64,000 bases of DNA from Gracilibacillus salinarum (GTDB lineage Bacteria > Bacillota > Bacilli > Bacillales > Amphibacillaceae). This document shows, one piece after another, positions 51,004-60,471 of the stretch. The position numbers and the translations under genes were made by a program. Position 1 is the first letter of the stretch. Each line of letters begins with the position of its first letter. A model generated the notes under the pieces. That model had not been told where the DNA came from, made no database searches, and saw only the letters and a program-made list of their open reading frames with translations. The DNA lies in NCBI RefSeq assembly GCF_022919575.1, contig NZ_CP095071.1:806001-870000 (forward strand), in the 5' to 3' direction.

Positions 51004-52004
51004 GATTCAGGCACCTCCCGGTCAAAGTGTGCATAAGCTTTTGGCGTAACAAGTCGCCCTCTTGGTGTTCGTTGAATGAATCCTTGCTGTAATAAATAAG
51101 GTTCATAGACATCCTCAATTGTTTGAGATTCTTCCCCAATCGATGCTGCGATGGTATCTAAACCTACAGGACCACCTTTGAATCCGTCTATTATCGAAAG
51201 TAATAATTTATGATCAATGTGATCAAGTCCTTCTTGATCTACCTGCAACATCTTTAAAGCCTGCTGTGTCGTTTCCATCGAAATACTTGGTTCACCTTTA
51301 ACCTGTGAAATATCTCGTACCCTCTTTAACAAACGATTAGCAATTCTCGGAGTCCCACGTGACCGTCTTGCTACTTCCAGTGCGGCTGCTTTATCTATTT
51401 GCACTTGAAAAATGTCAGCAGTCCTTTCGACAATAGCACATAAATCTATAACCTCATAGAATTCAAGACGTGATAAAACACCGAAGCGGTCTCGTAATGG
51501 GGCCGATAGCAGACCTGCTCTAGTTGTAGCACCTACCAAGGTAAATGGTGGTAAATCAAGCTGAACAGAACGCGCACTCGGGCCTTGACCAATGACAATA
51601 TCCAGACAGAAATCCTCCATTGCTGGATAAAGGATTTCTTCCACTGCCCGAGGCAGACGATGAATTTCGTCAATGAATAACACATCACCGACTTCCAAGG
51701 AAGAAAGGATCGCTGCTAAATCGCCAGAACGTTCGATTGCTGGACCGGATGTTTGTTTAAACTGGACACCCATCTCATTTGCAATAATTTGTGCCATCGT
51801 CGTTTTACCCAGACCTGGAGGGCCATATAGTAATACATGATCGAGTGGTTCGTTTCTCATCTTGGCAGCTTCAATAAAAATCGCTAAATTGTCTTTTGCT
51901 TTATGCTGACCAATGTATTGCTTCAGCATTTTGGGGCGCAGACTTAATTCTTCTGATAAATCTTCTTCTTGGATCTCATTGGAAATAATCCGTTCCTCCA
52001 TCAT
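51000..52004 (-). CDS. ruvB: Holliday junction DNA helicase RuvB
   Basis: 334 residues. Walker [11 protein letters not shown] (61-70), Walker [10 protein letters not shown], sensor [10 protein letters not shown], arginine finger in [15 protein letters not shown], and C-terminal winged helix ([15 protein letters not shown]). Hexameric motor that drives branch migration with RuvA. 12 bases downstream of ruvA. RuvC is absent as in other Firmicutes, where RecU resolves junctions. Confidence 0.97.
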   Translation of the reverse strand: MMEERIISNEIQEEDLSEELSLRPKMLKQYIGQHKAKDNLAIFIEAAKMRNEPLDHVLLYGPPGLGKTTMAQIIANEMGVQFKQTSGPAIERSGDLAAILSSLEVGDVLFIDEIHRLPRAVEEILYPAMEDFCLDIVIGQGPSARSVQLDLPPFTLVGATTRAGLLSAPLRDRFGVLSRLEFYEVIDLCAIVERTADIFQVQIDKAAALEVARRSRGTPRIANRLLKRVRDISQVKGEPSISMETTQQALKMLQVDQEGLDHIDHKLLLSIIDGFKGGPVGLDTIAASIGEESQTIEDVYEPYLLQQGFIQRTPRGRLVTPKAYAHFDREVPES

Positions 52005-52016
52005 GAAATCTCCTTT

Positions 52017-52616
52017 CTATTTCATTAGTAAGGCTAACCCTTTTCGTATGTATGTATCCGCTGCATCACTCTGTTCTTTCGCTAAGACTGGCTTGATCGT
52101 ATTTATTTCTTTTTCTGAATAACCTAATGCTTTCAGTGCCTCGATTGCTTCTGATAATGCATTGTTTTCCTCCGTTTTATCTGGCTGCTGATTAAATAAA
52201 TTCTCTGTATGAAAGTCGAATGGTAATTTACCTTTTAGGTCCAGGATCATTTGGCGTGCCGTTTTCTTCCCTACGCCAGGAAAACTTGTTAGAAACTTTT
52301 CATCTTCCTGATCAATAGCCAGGACGAAATCTTTAACAGATGTTGATGCCAATACCGCTAACGCACCCTTAGGTCCGATCCCCGAAACATTTAAGATTTG
52401 AGCGAACAGTTTTTTTTCTTCCTGGTTCTGAAATCCGTATAAAATCTGAGCATCTTCCCTTACATAATGGTACGTGTAAATCTTTAATTGTTCTCCCGTT
52501 TGTACTTGAAAACGATAGGGATTCGGACAAATTACTTCATAGCCAATTCCGTTCGTTTCTATTAAAATGATTTGTTCCGTTATATCCGATACTAATCCAT
52601 TTATATATGCAATCAT
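52017..52616 (-). CDS. ruvA: Holliday junction DNA helicase subunit RuvA
   Basis: 199 residues. N-terminal OB domain (MIAYINGLVSDITEQIILIE), two HhH motifs (LNVSGIGPKGALAVLAS; LTSFPGVGKKTARQMILDLK), and a C-terminal domain III that contacts RuvB (ALKALGYSEKEINTIKPVL). First gene of the ruvA operon; transcription starts in the repeat-rich region to the right. Confidence 0.96.
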   Translation of the reverse strand: MIAYINGLVSDITEQIILIETNGIGYEVICPNPYRFQVQTGEQLKIYTYHYVREDAQILYGFQNQEEKKLFAQILNVSGIGPKGALAVLASTSVKDFVLAIDQEDEKFLTSFPGVGKKTARQMILDLKGKLPFDFHTENLFNQQPDKTEENNALSEAIEALKALGYSEKEINTIKPVLAKEQSDAADTYIRKGLALLMK

Positions 52617-52739
52617 ATCACTGATCTCCTCTTCATTCCAAATTCACACTCTTTCACAAGCATACGTTCGTATTTAATCTTAGCTTATCTAACGATCTTT
52701 CGCAAGAACAAGTAGGGAATAAAGTGAGAGGATTAACAG

Positions 52740-53290
52740 ATAACTGGTGTTAATTTTGAAATGATTCATGTGCTGGGATACCGCTCCGTCCAACCACTCC
52801 GCGTCCTGCGGGGCACGGCTGAAGCTAACTTTGTGAAGAAAGATCGCTTCACAAAGTGGATCTTCAGCGCCTGCCTGTCCCGCGGGAGTCTCCGTGGTTG
52901 GCCTACGCTAGAATTGGGACTCTACAATTTTGTCAGAGCTAGCATATTGATTTCATGCATATATAATAGCTATTGAAAAATACCAAGAACCACTGCTTTT
53001 TGCTGTACCATGCGTTGTAGCACTTCCCTTAAGCGTAGGAAATAGGCGGAGACTCCCGTGGAATCAGCGCGAGCTGAAGATCCATTTCATTTGTGCCTGT
53101 GTCTGCAAGCTTTGCTTCGAAGTAAGCTTCCTCGGCACAAGGCAGCAAAGAAGCATTTACAGGTAGTAGCCTAGCTGATGCCGTGCCCAGAGGACGCGGA
53201 GCCTATTTCCGGAGCTTTGCAACGCAAATAAAATATTTCAAAATGACCGTTTTGCCATACAGCCTTAGTTGACATAATCCATATTATAGG
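52740..53290 (+). repeat. Family A element, copy 7 (two hairpins, left end decayed)
   Basis: H1 is at 52790-52901, with base CCAACCAC/GTGGTTGG and apex ACTTTGTGAAG/CTTCACAAAGT. H2 is at 53039-53210, with base GGAAATAGGC/GCCTATTTCC and the long apex. The right end is at 53268-53290. The inter-hairpin segment is almost identical to copy 1. The left end near 52740 no longer resembles the inverted repeat. The outer segment CATGATTACTTCTACGACTA follows at about 53310. Confidence 0.87.
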
Positions 53291-53470
53291 AACCTATCCT
53301 CCTATTCAGCATGATTACTTCTACGACTACTTATATACTTTCTTTTCTTACATACTAATTTTCACTACGTCGAACTTCTTCATTGCTAAAATTTTATACT
53401 TTCCTACCGTATAAGTAAAACCGGTAAGTTCACTCGGTCCTAACTAAGAAAATTATATACAACTCAATTA

Positions 53471-53652
53471 CCTATAATATGGATTATTAACCATCGCTAT
53501 CCAAGCATGCATTTTGAGATATTTAATATGCTGGGATACCGCTTCGGCTAACCACTCCGCGTCCTGCGGGAGTCTCCGTGGTTGGCGGGGGCGATATCTA
53601 AACAGATGAAATATTTCAAAACTCCACTAAGCTGCTATTTTACATAATCCGG
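53471..53652 (+). repeat. Family A element, copy 8 (182-bp deletion derivative)
   Basis: The left end (53471-53492, CTATAATATGGATTATTAAC) and right end (CTATTTTACATAATCCGG) enclose a minimal H1. Here AACCACTCCGCGTCCTGCGG runs straight into GAGTCTCCGTGGTTGG, with the whole apex missing. H2 and the inter-hairpin segment are absent. Confidence 0.85.
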
Positions 53653-53686
53653 TCTAAAGAAAGCTATATATACTCATGTTAGGTAC

Positions 53687-53717
53687 TGAAATCTTTGAGA
53701 AAAGTAACGACATAATA
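53687..53717 (+). promoter_or_regulatory. Possible sigma-F/sigma-G promoter of bofC
   Basis: TGAAATC (53687-53693), 17 bases, CATAATA (53711-53717) fits the forespore consensus (TGAATA, 17, CATACTA). B. subtilis bofC is transcribed in the forespore. It starts about 35 bases past family A copy 8. Confidence 0.5.
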
Positions 53718-53812
53718 ATGCGATTGTTGTTTTGAAGATTTTAAAAAAGATGATTATATTTTCACAGTTTGGACACCCTAACAGTAAACATAGCTCGATT
53801 GGAGGGTCTTTA

Positions 53813-54358
53813 ATGAGCAAGTTATGGTTACTGTTAAACGGGGTCATTGTGGCAATAATCGGCGTTATCAGCTATCAATCTATACAAGAAACACCAAAGA
53901 GTAATGCGGAGAGCCCAGAAGAAGTCAGGGCAGTTGCGCAAGACCCGCTTACAATTGAATTAACATTGGAACGACATTATATAGATGGCAATGTAGAGCG
54001 GGAGCAAGTCGAAGAAACGATCGCTTCCATGGAGGATTTTTGGTCGGAGTATCAGGATTGGCAAGTCATGGAGCAGAAAGAAGGACACATCCGTTTCCGA
54101 AAAGAAGTCAACGATATATCTCCTTACTTGAAGGCGAATGGCTATTTTGGATTAAAGAATGGTAAACTGACTATTTTCGAGGGCGTTCCAGTACATGAGT
54201 CTGCCGTACAATCTTTTTACCAGATCGATACAGATGAATTAGAATCACATTTATTTGATCGCTTAAAAGAAGGAATTAAAATTAATACGAAAAAGGACTA
54301 TTCGGAAGTATTAGAAACATTCCGTTCCTATCAAAAAGCAGAAGCAGTGAACAGTTGA
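53813..54358 (+). CDS. bofC: Forespore intercompartmental signalling protein BofC
   Basis: 181 residues from ATG at 53813 (MSKLWLLLNG), chosen because GGAGGG lies 8 bases upstream; the frame reaches 27 codons further without a site. N-terminal helix/signal sequence (about 4-24), then the BofC domain (TIELTLERHYIDGNVEREQV; YLKANGYFGLKNGKLTIFEG). In B. subtilis BofC is secreted by the forespore and restrains SpoIVB, timing pro-sigma-K processing; sigK is also in this window. Convergent with yebC, divergent from ruvA. Confidence 0.92.
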   Translation: MSKLWLLLNGVIVAIIGVISYQSIQETPKSNAESPEEVRAVAQDPLTIELTLERHYIDGNVEREQVEETIASMEDFWSEYQDWQVMEQKEGHIRFRKEVNDISPYLKANGYFGLKNGKLTIFEGVPVHESAVQSFYQIDTDELESHLFDRLKEGIKINTKKDYSEVLETFRSYQKAEAVNS

Positions 54359-54384
54359 ACGATGTTATCATCGTTCAATTGTTT
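54355..54384 (+). terminator. Terminator of bofC
   Basis: TTGAACGATG / CATCGTTCAA with a TTAT loop, overlapping the stop codon; followed by TTGTTTG. Confidence 0.75.
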
Positions 54385-54392
54385 GACTGTCA

Positions 54393-54429
54393 AAAAAGAC
54401 TGACTCCTATTCGCGGAATCAGTCTTTTT
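54393..54429 (-). terminator. Terminator of yebC
   Basis: AAAAAGACTGA / TCAGTCTTTTT with a 15-base loop, ending four bases from the yebC stop. Confidence 0.82.
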
Positions 54430-54433
54430 CTTC

Positions 54434-55183
54434 TTACAATTGCTCCATAATTGCTTCGTCTGCTTCTATGTTATGATGTACTTCCTGAACATCTTCCATG
54501 TCCTCTAACATTTGAACTAACTTAACCATTTTGTTACCTGCATCTTCATCCACTTCTGACATGGTTTGAGGGATCATAGTGATTTCTGCTGTTTCAAATG
54601 TAAAGCCGCTTTCTTCCAACGTTTTCTTTACGTTTTGGAAATCTTCAGGGTCGGCATATATTTCGTATGCACCCTCGACAGTTTCCATTTCTTCAGCTCC
54701 CGCTTCGATAGCTTCCAACATTACAGTGTCTTCGTCTGCTTCTGTCTTCTCACGATCGATAACGAAATAACCTTTACGATTGAACATAAAAGCGACACAG
54801 CCATTTTCGCCTAGGTTACCACCATTTTTACTAAAAGCATGACGTAACTCAGAGGCTGTACGGTTTTTGTTATCGGTTAACACTTCTACCATAACAGCTG
54901 TTCCGCCTGGTCCATATCCCTCATAGGTCAATTCCTCGAAGTTCGCTCCATCCAAATCGCCTGTTGCTTTTTTTATAGCGCGGTCTATATTGTCATTAGG
55001 CATATTATCTGCCTTTGCCTTATCTACTGCAAGACGAAGACTCGCGTTCATATCCGTGTCACCGCCACCTTGCTTAGCAGCTAAATATATATCTTTCGCA
55101 TGCTTCATGAAAATTTTACCGCGTTTCGCATCTTGTGCATTTTTTCTTCGTTGAATGTTCTTCCATTTAGAGTGTCCTGCCAT
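54434..55183 (-). CDS. YebC/PmpR-family protein (YrbC)
   Basis: 249 residues, standard length. [40 protein letters not shown] and [18 protein letters not shown] are invariant in the family. Members act as transcription regulators, and some as translation factors relieving polyproline stalls; which applies is not visible. It lies between bofC and safA as in B. subtilis, but csbX and coxA, found there, are absent. Confidence 0.93.
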   Translation of the reverse strand: MAGHSKWKNIQRRKNAQDAKRGKIFMKHAKDIYLAAKQGGGDTDMNASLRLAVDKAKADNMPNDNIDRAIKKATGDLDGANFEELTYEGYGPGGTAVMVEVLTDNKNRTASELRHAFSKNGGNLGENGCVAFMFNRKGYFVIDREKTEADEDTVMLEAIEAGAEEMETVEGAYEIYADPEDFQNVKKTLEESGFTFETAEITMIPQTMSEVDEDAGNKMVKLVQMLEDMEDVQEVHHNIEADEAIMEQL

Positions 55184-55449
55184 ACTTTCTCACCTCTCGT
55201 AATCTATCTTAGTCTCCACCTTTTACTTTATCATAACTGCAGACAATTGAAAATATTGTGACACTGACACAGGTGCGGATTTAAGAAATTAACTTCCATC
55301 CCAACACCATATTATATCATCTTCTACCTGCTTCATTAAAATATTGTGGACATACAAAATGGTTTTGACAGGATCCGTATACTTTCAGTACTATAGGAAA
55401 ACGGCCATAACCCACCCTGTCCTAATTTACATACATGATCTACAACGAT

Positions 55450-55610
55450 CTATAATATGGATTATGTTAACAAAGATGGAAAAATGGTCATTTTGATAGA
55501 TTTTATCTGCTTAGCAACATTTTTGAAATAGACGGAGACTCCTTATGCCTCAGTGCGAACTAAAGATCCACTTCTTCTGTGACTGCACTTATATTCTTTC
55601 TTGACTGATA
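55450..55610 (-). repeat. Family A element, copy 9 (internal deletion)
   Basis: The left end at 55450-55471 is perfect (TATAATATGGATTATGTTAAC). The following segment runs to one H2 arm (GACGGAGACTCC...AAGATCCACTT) and then jumps directly into the outer right segment (CTTCTGTGACTGCACTTATA). The complementary arm is missing. The stretch before it (55184-55449) is AT-rich without a gene. Confidence 0.75.
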
Positions 55611-55611
55611 A

Positions 55612-55720
55612 AATGAGACTTCAATCAGGAAGTTATCGTCCATTTATCCCACGTTGAACTTCTTTTTTATCTCTCAAATCTTGAAGTGGAGATATTACGG
55701 ACAGTTAGCGCCGTGACAAA
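55612..55720 (+). repeat. Family B repeat, copy 4
   Basis: CAATCAGGAAGTTATCGTCC...CATTTATCCC at the left and GATATTACGGACAGTTAGCG with CCGTGACAAAAG at the right. The central GAACTTC/GAAGTGG is self-complementary. It abuts the safA terminator. Confidence 0.7.
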
Positions 55721-55721
55721 A

Positions 55722-55750
55722 GAAAAACTCCACTTATTACAAGTGGAGTA
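55722..55750 (-). terminator. Terminator of safA
   Basis: Minus strand CTCCACTT-GTAAT-AAGTGGAG, then TTTTTCTTTT. Confidence 0.85.
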
Positions 55751-55764
55751 AATACATTCAATTA

Positions 55765-56766
55765 TTATCTGCCTCCACAACCGCAATCGTCATCATCATG
55801 CGGGTTGTGTGGCATGCCTTGAGGTCCGTAGGATGGATATGGCATTGGCTGTTGACCTGGCATACCCTGTGATGGCATTGGCATCATTGGATAATTTGGC
55901 ATTCCTGGTTGCGGTATCATCGGGTCACCTTGCATAGGAATTGGTTGCTGCATACCTTGCTGCTGCATTTGCGGCATCATCTGCTGTTGTGGCATTTGAT
56001 TTGCTGGCATTTGGGCTTGATACCACCCCTGTTGGCCTTGACCTTGAGAAGGTGCCTGCTGTTGTGCTCCTTGTACTTGCTGCATACTCGGCATTTGTTG
56101 TGGCATGTGCTGCTGTGGCATTTGTCCAGGATATCCATGATGATGTCCTGGGTGACAATGGTGATGATGATGTCCATGATGTGGTGACATTTGTGGCATC
56201 TGCCCTACAGGACCATAGCCATAAGGAATTCCTTCTGATGAATAGCAAGGTGCCTGTGGTTGCTGTGGATAAACAGGATGTACTGGCTTTTGCGGACTGA
56301 CTTTCTGTTCTTCCTCCACTTCCTCTTCTTCAAGTGGTGTCGGATAGAAATTCGCTTCAAAATTATTCGTCAGCTGCGTCCATTTTAAATCTTGTGAATG
56401 AGATGGAGCTGGTGCTGGCTGTTGTTTGTTAAAATGAATCGGTAATGGTGGCATTTCTTTTTTTAGTGGTTCCCATTTTTTATCGTCATCTTCTTCGACT
56501 TTTGGTGGCAGAATTTGAGCAGGTGGCTGAGTAGGTGGTTTTACCTCTTGTTTATCCTTTTTCCCTGGTGTTACTTGCTGCTTCTTGTTCGACGGCATCT
56601 GGTGCATATTGTCATGACCTGTTGGCACTTTTATTTTCATCCCTGGCATAATCATATCCGGATTGGAAATTTGCGGATTGGCAGCAATAACAGCATCAAG
56701 GCTGACACCATATTTTTGCGCAATGGTCCATAAACTCTCATCTTTTTGCACAATATGAATTTTCAA
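55765..56766 (-). CDS. safA: SafA, spore coat morphogenetic protein with LysM
   Basis: 333 residues from a TTG start at 56766, preceded by AAAGGAG; the longer frame is not supported. N-terminal LysM (KIHIVQKDESLWTIAQKYGV...IMPGMKIKVP, about 1-50), a Lys/Pro-rich linker, then a low-complexity region very rich in Gln, Met, Pro, His (HHGHHHHHCHPGHHHGYPG), ending DDDDCGCGGR. In B. subtilis SafA binds cortex peptidoglycan and recruits inner-coat proteins. Neighbour of nadA as there. The repetitive half differs greatly between species, so only the LysM part and context secure the name. Confidence 0.88.
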   Translation of the reverse strand: MKIHIVQKDESLWTIAQKYGVSLDAVIAANPQISNPDMIMPGMKIKVPTGHDNMHQMPSNKKQQVTPGKKDKQEVKPPTQPPAQILPPKVEEDDDKKWEPLKKEMPPLPIHFNKQQPAPAPSHSQDLKWTQLTNNFEANFYPTPLEEEEVEEEQKVSPQKPVHPVYPQQPQAPCYSSEGIPYGYGPVGQMPQMSPHHGHHHHHCHPGHHHGYPGQMPQQHMPQQMPSMQQVQGAQQQAPSQGQGQQGWYQAQMPANQMPQQQMMPQMQQQGMQQPIPMQGDPMIPQPGMPNYPMMPMPSQGMPGQQPMPYPSYGPQGMPHNPHDDDDCGCGGR

Positions 56767-56863
56767 TGCAATTTCTCCTTTCTTCTTGGTAAGTATGGAA
56801 GGGCATTTGTCTCGATCTAATCCATCTTCTTTAACAACATATGCAAAATGCCTAAAATGTTGA

Positions 56864-56898
56864 ATAAAAAAAAGAAGGATATCTTCTAGATACCCTTC
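56864..56898 (-). terminator. Terminator of nadBCA
   Basis: Minus strand GAAGGGTATC-TAGAA-GATATCCTTC followed by TTTTTTTTATT. Confidence 0.88.
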
Positions 56899-56903
56899 CA
56901 AAG

Positions 56904-58004
56904 TCAGGAGATTCTTAACATTCGATTTAATGCTAACCTTGCATTCGCGGCAATTTTCTCTTCCACAATAATCTGATTACTGCCTTTTCCCTTGCTGATT
57001 TCATCTAACGACCAAGTCAAATGCGGCAAATCTATCCGATTCATAGTAAGGCAGGGACACATATATGGATTTAATGAAATTATTTTTTTATCATGATGCT
57101 GATTTATTAAACGGTTGACCAGATTCATTTCTGTACCGATTGCCCATTGGCTTCCAGGTTCAGCTTGTTGCAAACTATCTATAATGTATTTCGTCGAACC
57201 AGCATAATCTGCTTGTTGTACCACTTCATATTTACATTCAGGATGGACGATAATGTTCATATCCGGATGAGAATGACGAATTTCTTCGATGTTGCTAATG
57301 GTAAAATTCTCGTGGACGGAACAGTGACCCTTCCATAAGATGACACGGATTTTTTCAGGTGCCTGATCGGTTTCCAATCTTCTGTTGATAGGATCCCATA
57401 CCGCCATTTCATCCAGACGAACACCTAATTTGACCGCTGTATTTCTGCCAAGATGCTGGTCTGGTAAAAATAACAATCGGTCCTTTTGTTTAAACGCCCA
57501 TTGTACCATCTCTTTGGCGTTTGAAGAAGTCACAGTCGCCCCACCATGCTCGCCAACGAACGATTTAATAGCAGCAGTAGAATTTACATAAGTAAGCGGT
57601 AAAATAGTGTCTCCAAACATTGTCTGTAAAGCATACCAAGCTTCTTCCACCTGTTTATCATCCGCCATATCCGCCATAGAGCACCCTGCACGCATGTCTG
57701 GCAGAAAAACTTTTTGATCGGGTTTCGATAATATGTCGGCCGTTTCTGCCATAAAGTGTACCCCGCAAAATACGATATTTCTTGCATTAACATTGGAAGA
57801 TAATTGTGCGAGCTTTAAAGAATCACCATTTGAGTCAGCGAATTGCATCACTTCGTCTTTTTGATAGTGATGACCTGGAATATACAGGTCATCACCCATG
57901 TCTTGTTTGATCTGACGGATATGAGCGATCATCTCATCATCTGTCAAATGCAGATATTGCTCCGGAATTTGTTGATTGGTTGAAAAAATTGTATCTATAC
58001 TCAT
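56904..58004 (-). CDS. nadA: Quinolinate synthase NadA
   Basis: 366 residues, long Bacillus form. Condenses iminoaspartate with dihydroxyacetone phosphate to quinolinate using a 4Fe-4S cluster. Probable cluster cysteines are C108 (RAGCSMADM), C227 ([10 protein letters not shown]) and C315 or C317 (NPYMCPC). [12 protein letters not shown] carries substrate residues. Start overlaps the nadC stop (ATGA). The desulfurase NifS encoded across the divergent promoter is the likely sulfur source for its cluster. Confidence 0.95.
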   Translation of the reverse strand: MSIDTIFSTNQQIPEQYLHLTDDEMIAHIRQIKQDMGDDLYIPGHHYQKDEVMQFADSNGDSLKLAQLSSNVNARNIVFCGVHFMAETADILSKPDQKVFLPDMRAGCSMADMADDKQVEEAWYALQTMFGDTILPLTYVNSTAAIKSFVGEHGGATVTSSNAKEMVQWAFKQKDRLLFLPDQHLGRNTAVKLGVRLDEMAVWDPINRRLETDQAPEKIRVILWKGHCSVHENFTISNIEEIRHSHPDMNIIVHPECKYEVVQQADYAGSTKYIIDSLQQAEPGSQWAIGTEMNLVNRLINQHHDKKIISLNPYMCPCLTMNRIDLPHLTWSLDEISKGKGSNQIIVEEKIAANARLALNRMLRIS

Positions 58005-58846
58005 TTTGTTACCTCCACTAATGAAAAACTAATATCAAGTGCTTGAGCAGAATGTGTCAGAAATCCCAAGGAAATCATATGTACACCTGTGTCACTGTAA
58101 GCTGCAATATTATCATTTGTAATGGATCCAGAAGCTTCTGTGACAATATGGGATGGTACTGTATGAATTAATTGTTTAATGTGATCTGGTGACATGTTAT
58201 CAAACATGATTACATCGACTTCAGCCTCGATCGCTTCCTCTAATTGCTGCTGATTTTCAATTTCAACTTCAATTTTTATCATATGACCGACTGTTGATCT
58301 CACCTGACTGACTGCTCTTGAAATAGTACCTGCCGCAACAATGTGATTGTCTTTTAACATAATCGCATCGTCCAATCCGAAACGATGATTGACTCCTCCA
58401 CCACAGCGAACAGCGTATTTTTCCAGCATTCGTAATCCTGGCGTTGTTTTCCTCGTGTCCGTCAATTTTATTTTCGAATTACTAAGCTTCATAATAGTTT
58501 GATTAGTAACAGTAGCAATCCCTGATAAACGCTGTACTAAATTCAAAATTACCCGCTCTGCCGTCAATAATTGTGCATAAGGTCCTGTCACCTTCGCCAT
58601 TACCTCTCCTTTCTGTAATGGTTCTCCATCCATTTTGAACAAGTCGACTGAGGTTTCGGTACCAAAAAGCCGAAACACTTCTTCAATTATAATTCCACCT
58701 GCAAATATTCCTTCCTGCTTTGCGATAAATTCTCCTTCCCCAATCAACGTCTGATCAGGGAATAATGCTGTGGTCGATTGATCACCGAAACCAATATCTT
58801 CATGAAGGAAAGATTCTAACTGTCGTCGCAAATATAATCGATTCAT
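58001..58846 (-). CDS. nadC: Nicotinate-nucleotide pyrophosphorylase NadC
   Basis: 281 residues from ATG at 58846, chosen because AAGGAG lies 7 bases before it and it overlaps the nadB stop (ATGA). The frame extends 17 codons upstream inside nad[53 protein letters not shown] and [20 protein letters not shown] are family signatures. Converts quinolinate and PRPP to NaMN. Confidence 0.95.
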   Translation of the reverse strand: MNRLYLRRQLESFLHEDIGFGDQSTTALFPDQTLIGEGEFIAKQEGIFAGGIIIEEVFRLFGTETSVDLFKMDGEPLQKGEVMAKVTGPYAQLLTAERVILNLVQRLSGIATVTNQTIMKLSNSKIKLTDTRKTTPGLRMLEKYAVRCGGGVNHRFGLDDAIMLKDNHIVAAGTISRAVSQVRSTVGHMIKIEVEIENQQQLEEAIEAEVDVIMFDNMSPDHIKQLIHTVPSHIVTEASGSITNDNIAAYSDTGVHMISLGFLTHSAQALDISFSLVEVTK

Positions 58847-60381
58847 ATTTTTACTCCTTGTTTGTAAGAATTCCATCTTATATAATTTTGTTGCCATTCT
58901 GACGAGGATTCTGGAAAATCAATACGATAATGCGCTCCCCTGCTTTCTTTTCTTTGATAAGCTGATTTCGTTATTAATTCTGCGGTCAGGAGCATATGCT
59001 GCATTTCACATTCCTCTTTCGTTAATGAATAATTACGAAGCTTTGGCTCTTTCATTATGGTATAACGATCCAACCAGTTCATCATTTCTTTTAATGAGCT
59101 TGCCTCCCTGTTAATCCCTACATGTCTGCTCATTTTAACCTGAACCTTGTCGATCGCTGGCATATCAATTGCAACAGATTTCGATATTACCTGTCTGACA
59201 TTACTGGGACAACGTGATACTGGCACCAATAATGCTTCTGCTAATCGCGTGGCAAATACTAATCCTTCCAATAATGAATTACTGGCAAGACGATTCGCAC
59301 CGTGCACATGGGTGCAGGCGACTTCACCAATTGCATACAATCCTGCAATGGAAGTTCTGCCTATTAGGTCCGTTTCTACTCCCCCCATTGTAAAATGAGC
59401 ACCTGGCTTCACCGGAATCTTTCCGTTCTGCCACTCAATGTTATGTTTTTCACAAGCTTTGCTAATAGAAGGGAATCTCTGTTTAAAATGACGAACACTA
59501 CTAATATCAAGATAGATCGAATTTCCTTCATGCAAAGCATGTTCGATAACTCTTGATACAACATCACGAGGTGCTAAATCCAGGCGTTCATGCTTTCCTT
59601 CCATAATCCGGTTGCCATTCTGATCTATTAACACAGCTCCCTCCCCACGTACTGCCTCCGATACTAATTCATTACTCGCATCGTTTGTTACTAGCATCGT
59701 CGGGTGAAATTGAATAAATTCCAAATCAGCAAGGATCGCTCCTGCACGATATGCTATCGCTATTCCATCCCCGGTAACGGTTCGATCATTAGTAGTTGTC
59801 TCATAAATCCCCCCGGCACCCCCAGTTGCTAATACAACATGATCTGCCAAATATGTATGATAGTGATCATTTGTATCAATGGTTGTGATTCCTATGCAAC
59901 AACCATCTTCCACAATACAATCAACTGCTAATTGGTTTTCCTTTATGTTAATTTTGTCTATTAGCGCAGATTGGTAATAGTTTAACAAGTACTTTCCAGT
60001 CTGATCGCCTCCCGCATGAACAATTCTCCTGTAACTATGGGCGCCTTCTTTTCCTAATTGGGGCAATCCGTCTTCCTTACAATCTGCTGGAAACCCTTGT
60101 TCTAATAATTCTTTAACTAATTGCTGTCCTTGTTTCACCAAGATTTCTGCAGCGTGGAGATTATTATGATGTCTACCTGCTTCACATGTATCCTTCAGGT
60201 GCCATCTCCAATGATCCTGCTTGGCAATAGCTGCTGCAATTCCCCCTTGCGCACGAATAGAATTACTTTCGCACATACTTTTTTTAGTTATAATGGTTAC
60301 TTCTGCTTGCTCGTACAGTTTGCTTGCCAGAACGAATGCAGACAAGCCTGCACCAACAATTAATACAGTTGGTTTTGACAA
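58843..60381 (-). CDS. nadB: L-aspartate oxidase NadB
   Basis: 512 residues from TTG at 60381 (LSKPTVLIVGAGLSAF), with AGGTGAT upstream. The frame extends 22 codons further, through the operator repeats, and is not coding there. FAD-binding GAGLSAFVLASKL, SIRAQGGIAAAIA, HPTMLV and GAHFTMGGVETDLIGRTSIA. Oxidises aspartate to iminoaspartate. First gene of nadB-nadC-nadA, under the operator at 60398. Confidence 0.94.
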   Translation of the reverse strand: MSKPTVLIVGAGLSAFVLASKLYEQAEVTIITKKSMCESNSIRAQGGIAAAIAKQDHWRWHLKDTCEAGRHHNNLHAAEILVKQGQQLVKELLEQGFPADCKEDGLPQLGKEGAHSYRRIVHAGGDQTGKYLLNYYQSALIDKINIKENQLAVDCIVEDGCCIGITTIDTNDHYHTYLADHVVLATGGAGGIYETTTNDRTVTGDGIAIAYRAGAILADLEFIQFHPTMLVTNDASNELVSEAVRGEGAVLIDQNGNRIMEGKHERLDLAPRDVVSRVIEHALHEGNSIYLDISSVRHFKQRFPSISKACEKHNIEWQNGKIPVKPGAHFTMGGVETDLIGRTSIAGLYAIGEVACTHVHGANRLASNSLLEGLVFATRLAEALLVPVSRCPSNVRQVISKSVAIDMPAIDKVQVKMSRHVGINREASSLKEMMNWLDRYTIMKEPKLRNYSLTKEECEMQHMLLTAELITKSAYQRKESRGAHYRIDFPESSSEWQQNYIRWNSYKQGVKI

Positions 60382-60397
60382 AATGACATCACCTAAC

Positions 60398-60433
60398 TTT
60401 ACAGTTGTCTTTACAGTTATCTTTACATATAAT
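60398..60433. promoter_or_regulatory. Probable NiaR operator with embedded nifS promoter
   Basis: Three head-to-tail 12-base repeats: TTTACAGTTGTC (60398-60409), TTTACAGTTATC (60410-60421) and TTTACATATAAT (60422-60433, partial). TTGTCT (60405-60410), 17 bases, TATAAT (60428-60433) forms a plausible sigma-A promoter for nifS inside them. The repressor gene niaR is the second gene of that transcript and nadBCA diverges from the same 90-base gap. Confidence 0.7.
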
Positions 60434-60471
60434 AATAGAAAAGACAAGACTTTTTTTGAGAGGATGAGACG

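Noticed and set aside
52761..52976. 71-codon plus-strand frame
   Set aside because: Covers H1 of family A copy 7; its peptide (VQPLRVLRGTAEANFVKK) simply reads the hairpin arm.
55909..56300. Several overlapping frames on both strands within safA
   Set aside because: They are shadows of the Gln/His/Pro-rich low-complexity coding of safA, without sites or family motifs.
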